The position numbers and the translations under genes are program-made. Shown in pieces: positions 48,202 to 57,587 of a DNA stretch of 64,000 nucleotides. This DNA comes from Blautia argi. Lineage in GTDB: Bacteria > Bacillota > Clostridia > Lachnospirales > Lachnospiraceae. The notes under the pieces are model-generated. The model ran no database searches and was not told the origin of the DNA. It saw nothing but the letters and a program-made list of their open reading frames with translations. Location: positions 3,108,501-3,172,500 of the forward strand of contig NZ_CP030280.1 of NCBI RefSeq assembly GCF_003287895.1, read 5' to 3'. Position 1 is the stretch's first letter; the number at the start of each line of letters is the position of its first letter.

Positions 48202-49578
48202 TTATTCTGCGTGTGCTGCTTCGTATTCAGAAGCCCAGCCATCTACAAATGCAGTTTTCACAGCGTCCCATTCGCCTGTTCCCTGTGCATATTCCAGCAT
48301 TGCAGAACCAACCTTATTCTTCCATTCTTCGGAAGGCATGGTTGTAAAGTTCCAGCTTACCGGTGTTTTGCCTGCTTTTGCATATTCATCATTTGCTTTT
48401 ACCAACGGGTTTTCCGGCAGATACTCGTCAAAGGTCTTAAACGGTGTAATAAATCCCATTTCATTTGCAAGCATATCTCGTCCTTCTTCACTTTCTACAA
48501 CCCATGTGAGGAAGTCCAAGGTTGCCTGAATATCTTCTTCTGATGCTTTCTTATTTACACACCAGTAGTTTTCAGAACCTGTGCAAAGTCCCTGATTTTC
48601 TTCACCTTCTGCACCAATGTAGATAGGAAGCATTCCCATATCTTCATCTGCTACTTCCATGTCTTTAATATCATTGTAAGCCCATGTTCCGTTCTGATAG
48701 AAAACAGCCTCGCCAAGTGCGAATTCAGAAGCCGCATCTTCACCTGTCTTAGAGGAAATCATAGAAGGTTCACAAGTGGAGTCTTTTAAATATAAATCCC
48801 ATACATTTTTGAAGTTTTCAAGATAAGTGCCTTTGATTGCCTCTGAGGAAGTAATTCCGTCTTCTTTATATTCATAGTAAACCGGAAGGTTTGCTAAATG
48901 TGTTTTAAATCTCCAGTCAGAAGAAGCATCCATACCGGCAGATGTAAATGCGCCGGAAACACCTAACTCATCTTTGTTTTTCTGAATGCCGTCTGCTACT
49001 TTTTTCAGCGCTTCAAAATTGTTTAATTCATCAATGGATTTGATTTCTGCATCCGGAAGTTCAAAGTATTTATTCAGCAGTGCCTTATTATAAATCAAAC
49101 CATAAGTTTCAATTACATAAGCAATCCCCTGAACAGCATCTCCGTCTTTTAATACATAATCGTCACTGCTCACATCTTTATAAATCTGAGAGTCGGATAA
49201 ATCATAGCAGTAATCCTTCCAGGAAGCCAGTCCCACCGGACCATTTACCTGAAACAGTGTAGGAGGCTCGTCCTTTGCCATTTCAGATTTCAAAGTAGAC
49301 TCATAAGTACCGGCTGCTGCTGTCTGTACCTCTACTTCCACACCGGTTTCATCTGTATAAGTTTCTGCCAATTCTACCCACTGGTCTGCCTGCTCCGGCT
49401 TGAAGTTCAGATAATATACCTTTCCGTCTCCACCTTTTTCCTTGTCACCTTGTACTTCGGAAGACTCTTCCTTTGATGGTTCTTTGTCTTCGTTTTCTGT
49501 GCTGCCACCGCATCCTGCCAGCATAGATGTAAGCATAGTTGCTGTCATCAGCATTGCAAATACTTTTTTAAATTTCAT
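48202..49578 (-). CDS. Carbohydrate-binding lipoprotein of the ABC transporter
   Basis: A 458-residue receptor with signal peptide and lipobox (LTSMLAGCG, Cys near residue 23), an acidic linker (about 25-50) and a type II sugar-binding fold (family 1 SBP). Aromatic clusters such as WTYNDIKD-like NGTWAYNDI and ENYWCVN fit carbohydrate binding. It heads the operon SBP-MalF-MalG followed by the two-component genes. The promoter -10 TATAAT is at 49623-49628 without a good -35, which suits an activator-dependent promoter under the YesN-type regulator. The sugar is not deducible. Confidence 0.93.
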   Translation of the reverse strand: MKFKKVFAMLMTATMLTSMLAGCGGSTENEDKEPSKEESSEVQGDKEKGGDGKVYYLNFKPEQADQWVELAETYTDETGVEVEVQTAAAGTYESTLKSEMAKDEPPTLFQVNGPVGLASWKDYCYDLSDSQIYKDVSSDDYVLKDGDAVQGIAYVIETYGLIYNKALLNKYFELPDAEIKSIDELNNFEALKKVADGIQKNKDELGVSGAFTSAGMDASSDWRFKTHLANLPVYYEYKEDGITSSEAIKGTYLENFKNVWDLYLKDSTCEPSMISSKTGEDAASEFALGEAVFYQNGTWAYNDIKDMEVADEDMGMLPIYIGAEGEENQGLCTGSENYWCVNKKASEEDIQATLDFLTWVVESEEGRDMLANEMGFITPFKTFDEYLPENPLVKANDEYAKAGKTPVSWNFTTMPSEEWKNKVGSAMLEYAQGTGEWDAVKTAFVDGWASEYEAAHAE

Positions 49579-49650
49579 AATTAGTTACCTCCCTTTATTT
49601 ACGTGCTCTTTTGTTTGTCTATATTATATCTATGCAGGGCTGAAAAAAAT

Positions 49651-49696
49651 ATAATAAAAAACCCAGAAACATGTTCAATTTCCATGTTTCCGGGCT
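49651..49696 (-). terminator. Terminator of the symporter gene
   Basis: ACCCAGAAACATG (49661-49673) pairs with CATGTTTCCGGGC (49683-49695), allowing one mismatch. Read leftward, a T-rich run (TTTTTTATT) follows directly. Confidence 0.9.
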
Positions 49697-49718
49697 CTTT
49701 CTGTGCAATATGCTTCAT

Positions 49719-50912
49719 TTATAAGTCAATTTCTATTTTTTGTTGTTCGATTTTATGCTTCTCCGCAAATCCAGTTAAAATCATAGTCAATGCTCCGTCA
49801 CCAGTCACGTTACAAGCCGTACCAAAGCTGTCCTGCAATGCAAAAATTGTTAAAATCAAAGCTGTACCTGTTTCGTCAAATCCTAAAACGCTGATAATCA
49901 ACCCCAGAGATGCCATAACCGTACCACCCGGTACTCCCGGCGCTCCAATGGCGAATACGCCTAAAAGAATACAAAACAGTATCATACTTCCCACAGACGG
50001 CAGTTCTCCGTATAAAATCTTGGAAACTACCATAACAAAGAAAACTTCTGTCAGTACAGAACCACAAAGATGGATATTGGCAAAAAGAGGTATTCCAAAA
50101 TCTACCATATCGTCACGAAGCTCCGGTTCTGATTTCTTGGCACAACGCAAGGCAACCGCTAAGGTAGCCGCAGATGACATCGTTCCCACGGCTGTCAAAT
50201 AAGCCGGACCATAGTTTTTCAATACCTTCCACGGATTTTTGCCGGAATAAATGCCTCCTATGAGGTACAAAAGCGCCAGCCAGATATAATGCCCTGCCAT
50301 GACAATTAAGATTACCTTTAAGAATACAGGAAGCTGTTTTGTAATGGTTCCTTCATAAGATAATGCACAAAAAGTAACGGCAATAAAAAATGGCAAAATC
50401 GGAATGAGTACTTTTGATACGATTAAAAGCACAATCTTTTGAAATTCATCCAAAAGCTTTACTGTGGTCTTTGCCTTTGTCCATGTTGCCGCAAGGCCAA
50501 GTAGAACAGATAAGACCAAGGCGCTCATAACTGGCATAATCTGAGGAATTTCCAGTTTAAATACCAGTTCAGGAAGTTCTTTTAATCCGTCTACCTCTGA
50601 AACAATGGACAAATGAGGGATAAGTCCATACCCCGCTCCCATAGAAAACAGAGCTGCCAAAACAGAGGAGGAATAGGCGCAAAGAATTGCCACTCCCAGT
50701 ATCTTAGACGCATTGTTTCCTAATTTTGTAATAGACGGCGCAATAAAACCGATAATAATCAGTGGCACACAAAAGGTAATTATCTGCCCCAGAATAAACT
50801 TGGCAGTTACCACTACGTGCATCACTGGAAGATTTGCTGCCTGCCCTGCGAGAATACCGATTATCACTCCTAAAAGCAGGCGAAAAGGTAAGTTATTGAA
50901 TAATTTTTTCAC
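49719..50912 (-). CDS. Dicarboxylate/amino acid:cation symporter
   Basis: A 397-residue member of the DAACS (GltP/DctA/SstT) family that imports acidic amino acids or C4-dicarboxylates with Na+ or H+. It has about eight helices with hairpin loops: a Ser/Thr-rich tip near residues 245-255 (TAVGTMSSAATLAVAL), a PGVPGGTVMASLG hairpin near 330, and a CNVTGDGALTMILTG stretch near the C-terminus that carries substrate-binding residues. A single-gene unit with its own terminator; the start follows GGAGAGAAGATAG. Substrate is uncertain. Confidence 0.9.
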   Translation of the reverse strand: MKKLFNNLPFRLLLGVIIGILAGQAANLPVMHVVVTAKFILGQIITFCVPLIIIGFIAPSITKLGNNASKILGVAILCAYSSSVLAALFSMGAGYGLIPHLSIVSEVDGLKELPELVFKLEIPQIMPVMSALVLSVLLGLAATWTKAKTTVKLLDEFQKIVLLIVSKVLIPILPFFIAVTFCALSYEGTITKQLPVFLKVILIVMAGHYIWLALLYLIGGIYSGKNPWKVLKNYGPAYLTAVGTMSSAATLAVALRCAKKSEPELRDDMVDFGIPLFANIHLCGSVLTEVFFVMVVSKILYGELPSVGSMILFCILLGVFAIGAPGVPGGTVMASLGLIISVLGFDETGTALILTIFALQDSFGTACNVTGDGALTMILTGFAEKHKIEQQKIEIDL

Positions 50913-51076
50913 TATCTTCTCTCCTTTCTTTTCCCTTTTGGGTTTTTGAATTTCTACATTATACCCTAGGTTTATCTATCCGTCTATAATTTTATTCTCT
51001 CTTACACTATTTTTATGTCACATCAGCAACATAATTCCCTTCTGCGAACTGCATATTTTCACACGAAATGTGTTTT

Positions 51077-51115
51077 TTATTGTATAGGTTTCCGAAGGAA
51101 TTTCCTATACAATAA
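51077..51115. repeat. Long inverted repeat upstream of the symporter gene
   Basis: TTATTGTATAGG (51077-51088) and CCTATACAATAA (51104-51115) are perfectly complementary, with a nested TTCC-GAA-GGAA in the loop. The 319-bp gap 50913-51231 otherwise holds the foldase terminator and AT-rich promoter DNA for the symporter. The repeat could be an operator or an RNA hairpin in the symporter leader. Confidence 0.6.
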
Positions 51116-51150
51116 AGAAACGCCAGGCAACAGCCCTCAAGCTGCGCCTG
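51116..51150 (-). terminator. Terminator of the foldase gene
   Basis: CAGGC/GCCTG (51124-51128, 51146-51150) and CAGC/GCTG (51131-51134, 51141-51144) make a GC-rich stem. Read leftward it is followed by GTTTCTTTATT. Confidence 0.7.
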
Positions 51151-51231
51151 ACATTTTCTAATGTATGTGCAGGGATTAAACCAAAAAGGCAAAACCGTTA
51201 TCTGCTCCGTATGTATCAAAGCATCCTTCCA

Positions 51232-52371
51232 CTATTCTGCAGTTTCTGTACTCTCTTTTGTTTTGTCCTCTGCATCCTTGTCCACCTGCGTTTCTACAGG
51301 CTCCTCTGTTTCTACTTCCGGCTGTTTAATGGTATACTGATCTGCATCGGTCAGTGTCACCTTTTTCCATTCCTTTTCATCTACGGTGAGCTTTGTATCT
51401 TTTTCCCAGTCCTCTATTAAATCATTATAAGCCTCCTGCTTACGCTCATTTACAATGCTTAATTTCTCCTGGTCTGTTGCCCCTCTGTCCAGTACACTGT
51501 CCATACGCACAACATAGTAGCCGTTTTCGCCTTCTACAACCTCACCGCAAAGCTCGCCGTCCTTCAGATTTTTTACTGCTTCCTTCACTTTCTCGTCCAC
51601 AAGAGTATCGTCTTTTCCAAAGGTGGTGTCCAAAACGCTGAGATTCTCATCGACTTCCTTTGCCAGGGCGTCCATATCAGCCGCTCCTGTATCTTCTGCT
51701 GCCTTTACTTTATCCAGAACAGCCTGTGCCTGATTTTTCTTTGCCTTCTTCTCTTCATCAGTCAGCGGTGTGGTCGTTCCGTCTTCGTTCTGCTTATCAC
51801 CTGTATCTACTCTGCAGTAAGTAATTTTACTCTGTGCAGCTTCAGAATCCTCCACATTGGTATCCACATCTGCTGTCATTGGGGCATACATTTTATTCTG
51901 ATAAGTGTAAAGTTCCAGAAGCATTTCTACGTCCGCCTGTGTCACAGCAAGCTTTTCCAGAATTGCTTTGTCATTTGCCTCTGTAAATGCCTTTGCTGCT
52001 TCCTCAATACTTTTTTTCTCTTCTTCGGAAACTGTCACATCATAATCCTTTGCATGCTGCTTTAAAAGCACCATAGTTTTTAACTGGTCTGTTACACTTT
52101 CCTTGGTAGTATCTGCATAGGTTTTGCCGTTTCCTGCGTCCTGCTCCCACATACCAGCAGTGCTTCCTCCCATCATGGCATAATAAGATGCCATCTGTGC
52201 CTGATTCATACGAAGCATCAGATTTCCGGTTCCTATGGTTATTGTTTCCTCCCCTCCTGTAATCAGTGGTTTGGTTCCATCTATTTTGTCACTGCCGCAG
52301 CCTGCCAGCATGGACAATCCCATGGTTCCTGCCAGCACTGCACATGCAAGCTTTTTCGCTAGTTTCTTCAT
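51232..52371 (-). CDS. PrsA-like foldase lipoprotein (parvulin-type peptidyl-prolyl isomerase)
   Basis: A 379-residue exported chaperone expected to help fold secreted proteins at the membrane surface. It has a signal peptide with lipobox (LSMLAGCG, Cys near residue 25) and a SurA/PrsA-like helical N-region. The parvulin-like segment (about 165-290) includes AKEVDENLSVLDTTFGKD and ENGYYVVRMDSVL, and the C-terminal tail is very acidic (Glu/Thr/Lys). The start at 52371 follows GGGAGGAAC. A promoter in the gap after mfd suggests its own expression. Confidence 0.85.
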   Translation of the reverse strand: MKKLAKKLACAVLAGTMGLSMLAGCGSDKIDGTKPLITGGEETITIGTGNLMLRMNQAQMASYYAMMGGSTAGMWEQDAGNGKTYADTTKESVTDQLKTMVLLKQHAKDYDVTVSEEEKKSIEEAAKAFTEANDKAILEKLAVTQADVEMLLELYTYQNKMYAPMTADVDTNVEDSEAAQSKITYCRVDTGDKQNEDGTTTPLTDEEKKAKKNQAQAVLDKVKAAEDTGAADMDALAKEVDENLSVLDTTFGKDDTLVDEKVKEAVKNLKDGELCGEVVEGENGYYVVRMDSVLDRGATDQEKLSIVNERKQEAYNDLIEDWEKDTKLTVDEKEWKKVTLTDADQYTIKQPEVETEEPVETQVDKDAEDKTKESTETAE

Positions 52372-52402
52372 ATGTTCCTCCCTGTCTGCAATGTCTTTTA
52401 TC

Positions 52403-52431
52403 ATTATAGACGCTTTTTCCTGAAGGGGCAA
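52403..52431 (-). promoter_or_regulatory. Promoter of the foldase gene
   Basis: TTGCCC (52426-52431) and TATAAT (52403-52408) with 17-bp spacing, read leftward, in the 86-bp gap between mfd and the foldase gene. Confidence 0.65.
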
Positions 52432-52457
52432 GAAAATTTTCACGGGAAAATGTGAAA

Positions 52458-55400
52458 TTACTTTGCTTCCTCTATGACAGTCTGGAAATCCTGCAAAATC
52501 TTCCCCAAAAGCTCCAGTACGTCCAGAATTTCCTTTGGTCTGCGTCCTTTTAGGGATACCAGGAAGTACGGAGTTTCCTCCAGTTTCATTTTCAGATTGT
52601 TTTTATATTTGTCCAGAATGGCCGGGAAACCTGCGGGATTTACCTTTGCCCTTTCAAACATGGATATTTTCACTTCTTTTCCGTTCTGTTTGATTTCCTG
52701 AATATAAGCCTTATGCGCCAACGCCTTGAGATTTGCAATGGTCAGAAGATTCTGCACAGTCTTCGGCGGCTCTCCGAAACGGTCTAAAAGCTCTTCCAGC
52801 ATATCCTCATACTCTTCCTGAGATTCGATTCCTGCAATCCGCTTATAAATATCCAGCTTCTGATATTCATTTGGAATATAAGAGGGCGGAATGTAGGCGT
52901 TTACCTCTAAATCAATGGCAGTTTCAAAGCTCTCCTGCTTCTTCAGTCCCTTTTCCTCCCGCACAGCCTCTTCCAGCATTTTACAATACAAATCATATCC
53001 TACTGCCTGCATATGTCCATGCTGCTCTGCACCAAGAAGATTTCCTGCTCCGCGGATTTCCAAATCCCGCATAGCAATTTTAAAACCACTTCCCAAATCT
53101 GTAAATTCACGGATAGCATGAAGACGCTTTTCCGCAACCTCTTTCAGCATTTTGTTTTTCCGGTACATGAGAAAAGCATAAGCAGTCTTGTTGGAACGTC
53201 CGACTCTTCCCCGAAGCTGATAAAGCTGGGATAAGCCCATCTGGTCTGCATCGTGAATAATCATGGTATTGGCATTGGAAATATCCAAACCGGTTTCTAT
53301 GATGGTGGTGGAAACCAACACATCAATTTCCCCGTTAATGAAACCATACATAATTTTTTCCAACTGATGCTCATGCATCTGTCCATGGGCAAAAGCTACA
53401 TTTGCCTCTGGCACCAGCTTGGCTACCCTATTTGTAATCTCATCTATATCATTGACGCGATTGTATACATAATACACCTGACCGCCCCGCGCCATTTCTC
53501 TGCTGATAGCTTCCCGCACCATTTCTTCGTTGTATTCCATGACAAAAGTCTGTATGGGCATACGATCCATGGGGGCTTCCTCCAGCACACTCATATCACG
53601 GATACCGATAAGACTCATATGAAGGGTTCTGGGAATCGGCGTGGCAGTCAGAGTAAGTACATCAACATTTTCCTTCATTTTCTTGATTTTCTCTTTATGA
53701 GTTACCCCAAACCGCTGCTCCTCATCAATGATCAAAAGCCCCAAATCCTTGAATTTAATATCATCGGAAAGCACTCTGTGGGTTCCGATTAAAATATCCA
53801 CAAGACCTTTCTGCAGGTCTGCAATAGTCTTTTTCTGCTGCGCCGGAGTTTTGAACCTGCAAAGCAAATCCACCCGCACAGGAAAATCTTTCATACGCTG
53901 AACAAAGGTATTGTAATGCTGCTGTGCCAGAATCGTGGTTGGCACCAGATACACCACCTGCTTGCCCTCCTGCACAGCTTTAAAGGCAATGCGGATTGCT
54001 ACCTCTGTCTTACCATATCCCACGTCCCCGCAAATCAGGCGGTCCATAATCTTCGGACTTTCCATATCCTTTTTGGCTGCTTCTATGGCAAGAAGCTGGT
54101 CTTCTGTTTCCTCGTAAGGAAACATTTCCTCAAATTCCTTCTGCCAGACTGTGTCCGGCTCATACTGAAATCCTGACTGCGCCTGTCTTGCAGCATAAAG
54201 CTTTACCAGGTCTTTGGCAATATTTTTTACTGCGCCCCGCACCTTTGTCTTGGTCTTCTTCCATTCCTGACCGCCCAGACGGTTCAGCTTCGGAACCTTT
54301 GCGTCTGCACCTGCATATTTTTGCAGTACGTCTAACTGGTTCGGCAGAATATACAGGGTCGTATCCCCGGCATAGTCGATTTTGATATAATCCTTTGTCA
54401 CCCGGTCTACAGTAATCTTTTCAATTCCCTTATATATGCCCAGACCGTGATTTTCATGCACCACATAATCACCAATGCTCAATTCTGAAAAATTCTGTAT
54501 TTTCTTTCCGCTGTACTCTGCTTTTTTCCGCCGCTTCCTTCTTCGCCTCACCGAAAATATCAGACTCTGTAATCATGACAAATTTTACAAGAGGATACTC
54601 AAAGCCCCGGCGCATACGTCCAAAGGCGGTCATAATCTCTCCCGGTGCAAGAACGCGGTTCATATCCTCTGTATAAAAACTGTTCAGCCCTTCTTCTCTT
54701 AAATCCTCCGCCAGTCGGGCTGCCCTTGTGCGGGATCCGGATAAAAGCAGCACCTGATAGCCGTTTTTGCGATACTGCTTCAAATCCTTTACCAAAAGTT
54801 CAAAGCTGTTGTTATAAGGGCTGACAGACTGGGCAGAAATGTGGAACTGATCTTTGATGTCCCAATCCCCCTTCTGCTGCTCAATAGTGCAGAGAGATAC
54901 ACATTTTTTCTTATTTAATTTGGAAACCGCCTGCTTACAGCTAATGAGAAGGTCTGTCTGTCCGGGCAGAAGATAGCCTTTTTCCAGCCTGTGCTTCATG
55001 CTCTCCTGAAATTCTGCTTCTACTGCAGTCCCCTGCTCCACAAGACGGTTTGTTTCGTCCAGAATTACCAGGGTTTCCTCTGTCTGGAAATAATCGGTAA
55101 AGGTTACGGCATCTTTATAAAAATACCGTAAAAAATGCTCTGCCACAGAAAAATCTTCAAATTCCTTCAGGCAGTCCACAGCCTCTTCCACACTCTGTTT
55201 CAATCTGGCGCCTTCTTCTGTCAAAAAATCCTCCCGGAATTTTTTTACTGTAAGATTTTTCTCTTTTTCTATTTTTTCCAGACCTTTTTTCAAAACCTCC
55301 GGACTTAACACGATTTCTGAGGCAGGATAAATGGTGATTTCGTCCAGATTTTCTATAGAACGCTGGCTCTCTGCATCAAAGCTGCGGATTGAATCAATTT

Positions 55401-56013
55401 CATCGCCCCACAGTTCTATACGCACCGGATTTTCCTCTGTGAGAGGAAAAATATCAATAATTCCACCCCGGAAACAAAACTGTCCCGGAAGCTCTGCCTG
55501 GGCACATCGCTCATACCCCATGCCCAGCAGCTTTTTCTTTAATTTTTCCATATCAAGAGGACTGTCCCCGCCAAAGTGCAACGTATGCTCCTCCAGTACG
55601 TAAAGGGGAAGCAGATAATCCATACACCCGCCCATACTGGTAATCACTGTCACGCCTTTTTTCTGTAAAAGAGCGGCAATAACCTTCATTCGCTCTCTGG
55701 TCAGGAGATTCCCGTGAATATCCGCCTGAAAGAAAATCAAATCCTTTGTTGGATACAAATATACGTCCCTGTCATAAAGACGGTAATCTTCATATAATTC
55801 CTTTGCCTTTAAATCATTCTCAGCAACAATCAAACAGTTTTTCCCACACGCTTTGCCGTCTTTTCGCAAACCTTCTAAAAGCCCATATATCATATGGGCT
55901 TTCTGAGATTCCACACAGCCCGAAAGCTGGAGGATACCTTTATGTTTGGGGAGCCGGTCTTTCAACTCCCCGTATTCGCTGAGTTTTTCCAAGGGCTGCA
56001 TGAATACCTGCAT
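52458..56013 (-). CDS. mfd: Transcription-repair coupling factor Mfd, apparent frameshift
   Basis: Removes RNA polymerase stalled at DNA damage and recruits UvrA. The restored length is about 1180 residues. The first part (about 1-490) has UvrB-like domains (LPGQFCFRGGIIDIFPL). The second has the RNA-polymerase interaction domain (YVVHENHGLGIYKGIEKI), helicase motifs GDVGYGKTEVAIR and DEEQRFG, and a C-terminal TRCF domain. The frame breaks at 54537-54538 in the basic linker, where AAGAAGGAAG should read AAGAAGAAG. One base removed joins FGEAKK to KRRKKAEYSGKKIQNF. The start at 56013 follows CAGGAGTAGG, six bases after pth ends. Confidence 0.94.
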
Positions 56014-56018
56014 TTTGC

Positions 56019-56609
56019 CTACTCCTGTGTTTTCTTCTTTTTGCCTGCACCATTATAATGATTCATGGCAGCGTCAATACCCTTTTCCAGAATCATTTCC
56101 ACAGCGTCTGCTGCCTGCTTAATGGCAATATCTACAACTTCTCTGTCTTCTGCTGAAAATCTTCCCAGCACATAATCAGCCAAATCCCAACCCTGGGGCT
56201 TGGCGCCTACGCCTACCTTAATCCGGTAAAAATTCTGTGTACCCAGACGGGTAATCATGCTCTTTATTCCATTATGTCCGCCCGCACTTCCCTTTTTCCG
56301 AATCCGAAGCTGTCCCGGTTCCAAATCGATGTCATCGTAAATAACAATCAGCTCTGATTCCGGATCTAATTTATAGTAATTCACAAATTCCGCAATGCAA
56401 TCTCCGCTTAAATTCATGTAGGTCAGAGGTTTCACTGCAAGCACCTTTTCGCCTGCAATCATACCCTTGCCATACATTCCTTTATGGGCAATGCCGCCCT
56501 GGGGAATCCTGTGACGGTCAATCAGCTCGTCAATGGTGTCAAATCCCATATTATGACGGGTTTTTTCATATTGTCTGCCTGGATTTCCAAGCCCTGCTAT
56601 TAAAAACAT
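56019..56609 (-). CDS. pth: Peptidyl-tRNA hydrolase
   Basis: Frees tRNA from prematurely released peptidyl-tRNA. The 196-residue length is normal. Conserved elements are the opening FLIAGLGNPGRQYEKTRHNMGFD with the catalytic His near residue 20, KPLTYMNLSG near 60-69 with the substrate-binding Asn, YDDIDL near 92 and GGHNGIKSMI near 109-118. It lies next to mfd, the common Firmicutes order, and follows AAGGAGTATC at its start. Confidence 0.96.
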   Translation of the reverse strand: MFLIAGLGNPGRQYEKTRHNMGFDTIDELIDRHRIPQGGIAHKGMYGKGMIAGEKVLAVKPLTYMNLSGDCIAEFVNYYKLDPESELIVIYDDIDLEPGQLRIRKKGSAGGHNGIKSMITRLGTQNFYRIKVGVGAKPQGWDLADYVLGRFSAEDREVVDIAIKQAADAVEMILEKGIDAAMNHYNGAGKKKKTQE

Positions 56610-56619
56610 ATGATACTCC

Positions 56620-57573
56620 TTAGTTAAAATATACCAGTTCCTGCTCCAGAGACTCTACTTCTTCTACGGACAAAGCATTCAGAACCGGACCTTCCTTGTG
56701 ATAGGATTCCACATATTCATAGTCCACAACTGCGATGACCTTTACCCATTTTCCGGTTTTCAGATGCTTTGCCTCCGGGCTTTTGCAGACATAGCCAATA
56801 AAGCTGGTGTCATCTGCACAGCAGGTCATTGCCATTCTTCCCGGTACAAACACATTCTTTGCAAATTCTCTGGATTTTAATACCATTCCGGTAAAAGATA
56901 CGGTTTTTCCCTCATAAGTTTCCGGGTGATCCATGGCGTCTACAAACCAGATGCCATAGTCCTCATCCATAATTTCAATCACATCTGCGTCCACATCAAA
57001 GGGCATTTTTTCTGCAAAAATATCTTCGATTTCGCCTTCCTCGTCCTCAAAAATAATCTCTGCGCCCTGATTTACCACCTTCACGCTTCTTCTAAAGGAA
57101 GCCAGCGGCATGTCCATGGAAGCGCGGTTAAACAGCACCATATCTGCGTTTCGCACCATTTCCACAAACAGGGATTTCATGTTGTTCATGTATACCTGGA
57201 AAGTACTGGCATCAACGGTAACAATGTGCTGCACAATGCCCCAGTCCTTTGGAAGCTGCATTTCTTCAAACTTGCTTACCTGCCACATACCATTGTATTC
57301 AATAATCACGCGCTCCGGGCTGTAAAAGGCATCGTATGCCACCAATCTCTCCGGTGTCAGCTCTTCAAGGCTGTTTAAAACCTCTACAGAGGTTCTGCTC
57401 TTTTTAAGCTGCTTTTCATCAAATTCCACTTCTCCCTCTTCACAGAGAATCAGAAGAGTAGGGCCGTCTATCTGAAAATAGTCCTGAGCTATGGTAAAAT
57501 CCAGAAATGTGGACTTACCGCTTTCCAGGAAACCTGCCATAAAATATATGGGAACTCTGATTTCGTCTTCCAT
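56620..57573 (-). CDS. CobW-like GTPase fused to a YcgQ-like (DUF1980/TIGR03943) domain
   Basis: A 317-residue protein. Residues 5-180 are a G3E-type P-loop GTPase with Walker A GFLESGKST (14-22). It lacks the CxCC metal motif and instead has CEEGEVEFDE at the matching position. Residues 215-317 resemble the C-terminal domain of YcgQ/TIGR03943 proteins, with the stretch FAKNVFVPGRMAMTCCADD near 250-268 holding a Cys pair. YcgQ-type proteins pair with a YcgR-type permease and are thought to work in metal (zinc) homeostasis; this assignment is inference. It directly follows the His-rich CobW gene (14-bp gap). Confidence 0.78.
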   Translation of the reverse strand: MEDEIRVPIYFMAGFLESGKSTFLDFTIAQDYFQIDGPTLLILCEEGEVEFDEKQLKKSRTSVEVLNSLEELTPERLVAYDAFYSPERVIIEYNGMWQVSKFEEMQLPKDWGIVQHIVTVDASTFQVYMNNMKSLFVEMVRNADMVLFNRASMDMPLASFRRSVKVVNQGAEIIFEDEEGEIEDIFAEKMPFDVDADVIEIMDEDYGIWFVDAMDHPETYEGKTVSFTGMVLKSREFAKNVFVPGRMAMTCCADDTSFIGYVCKSPEAKHLKTGKWVKVIAVVDYEYVESYHKEGPVLNALSVEEVESLEQELVYFN

Positions 57574-57587
57574 TTTCCTGTCCTTTC

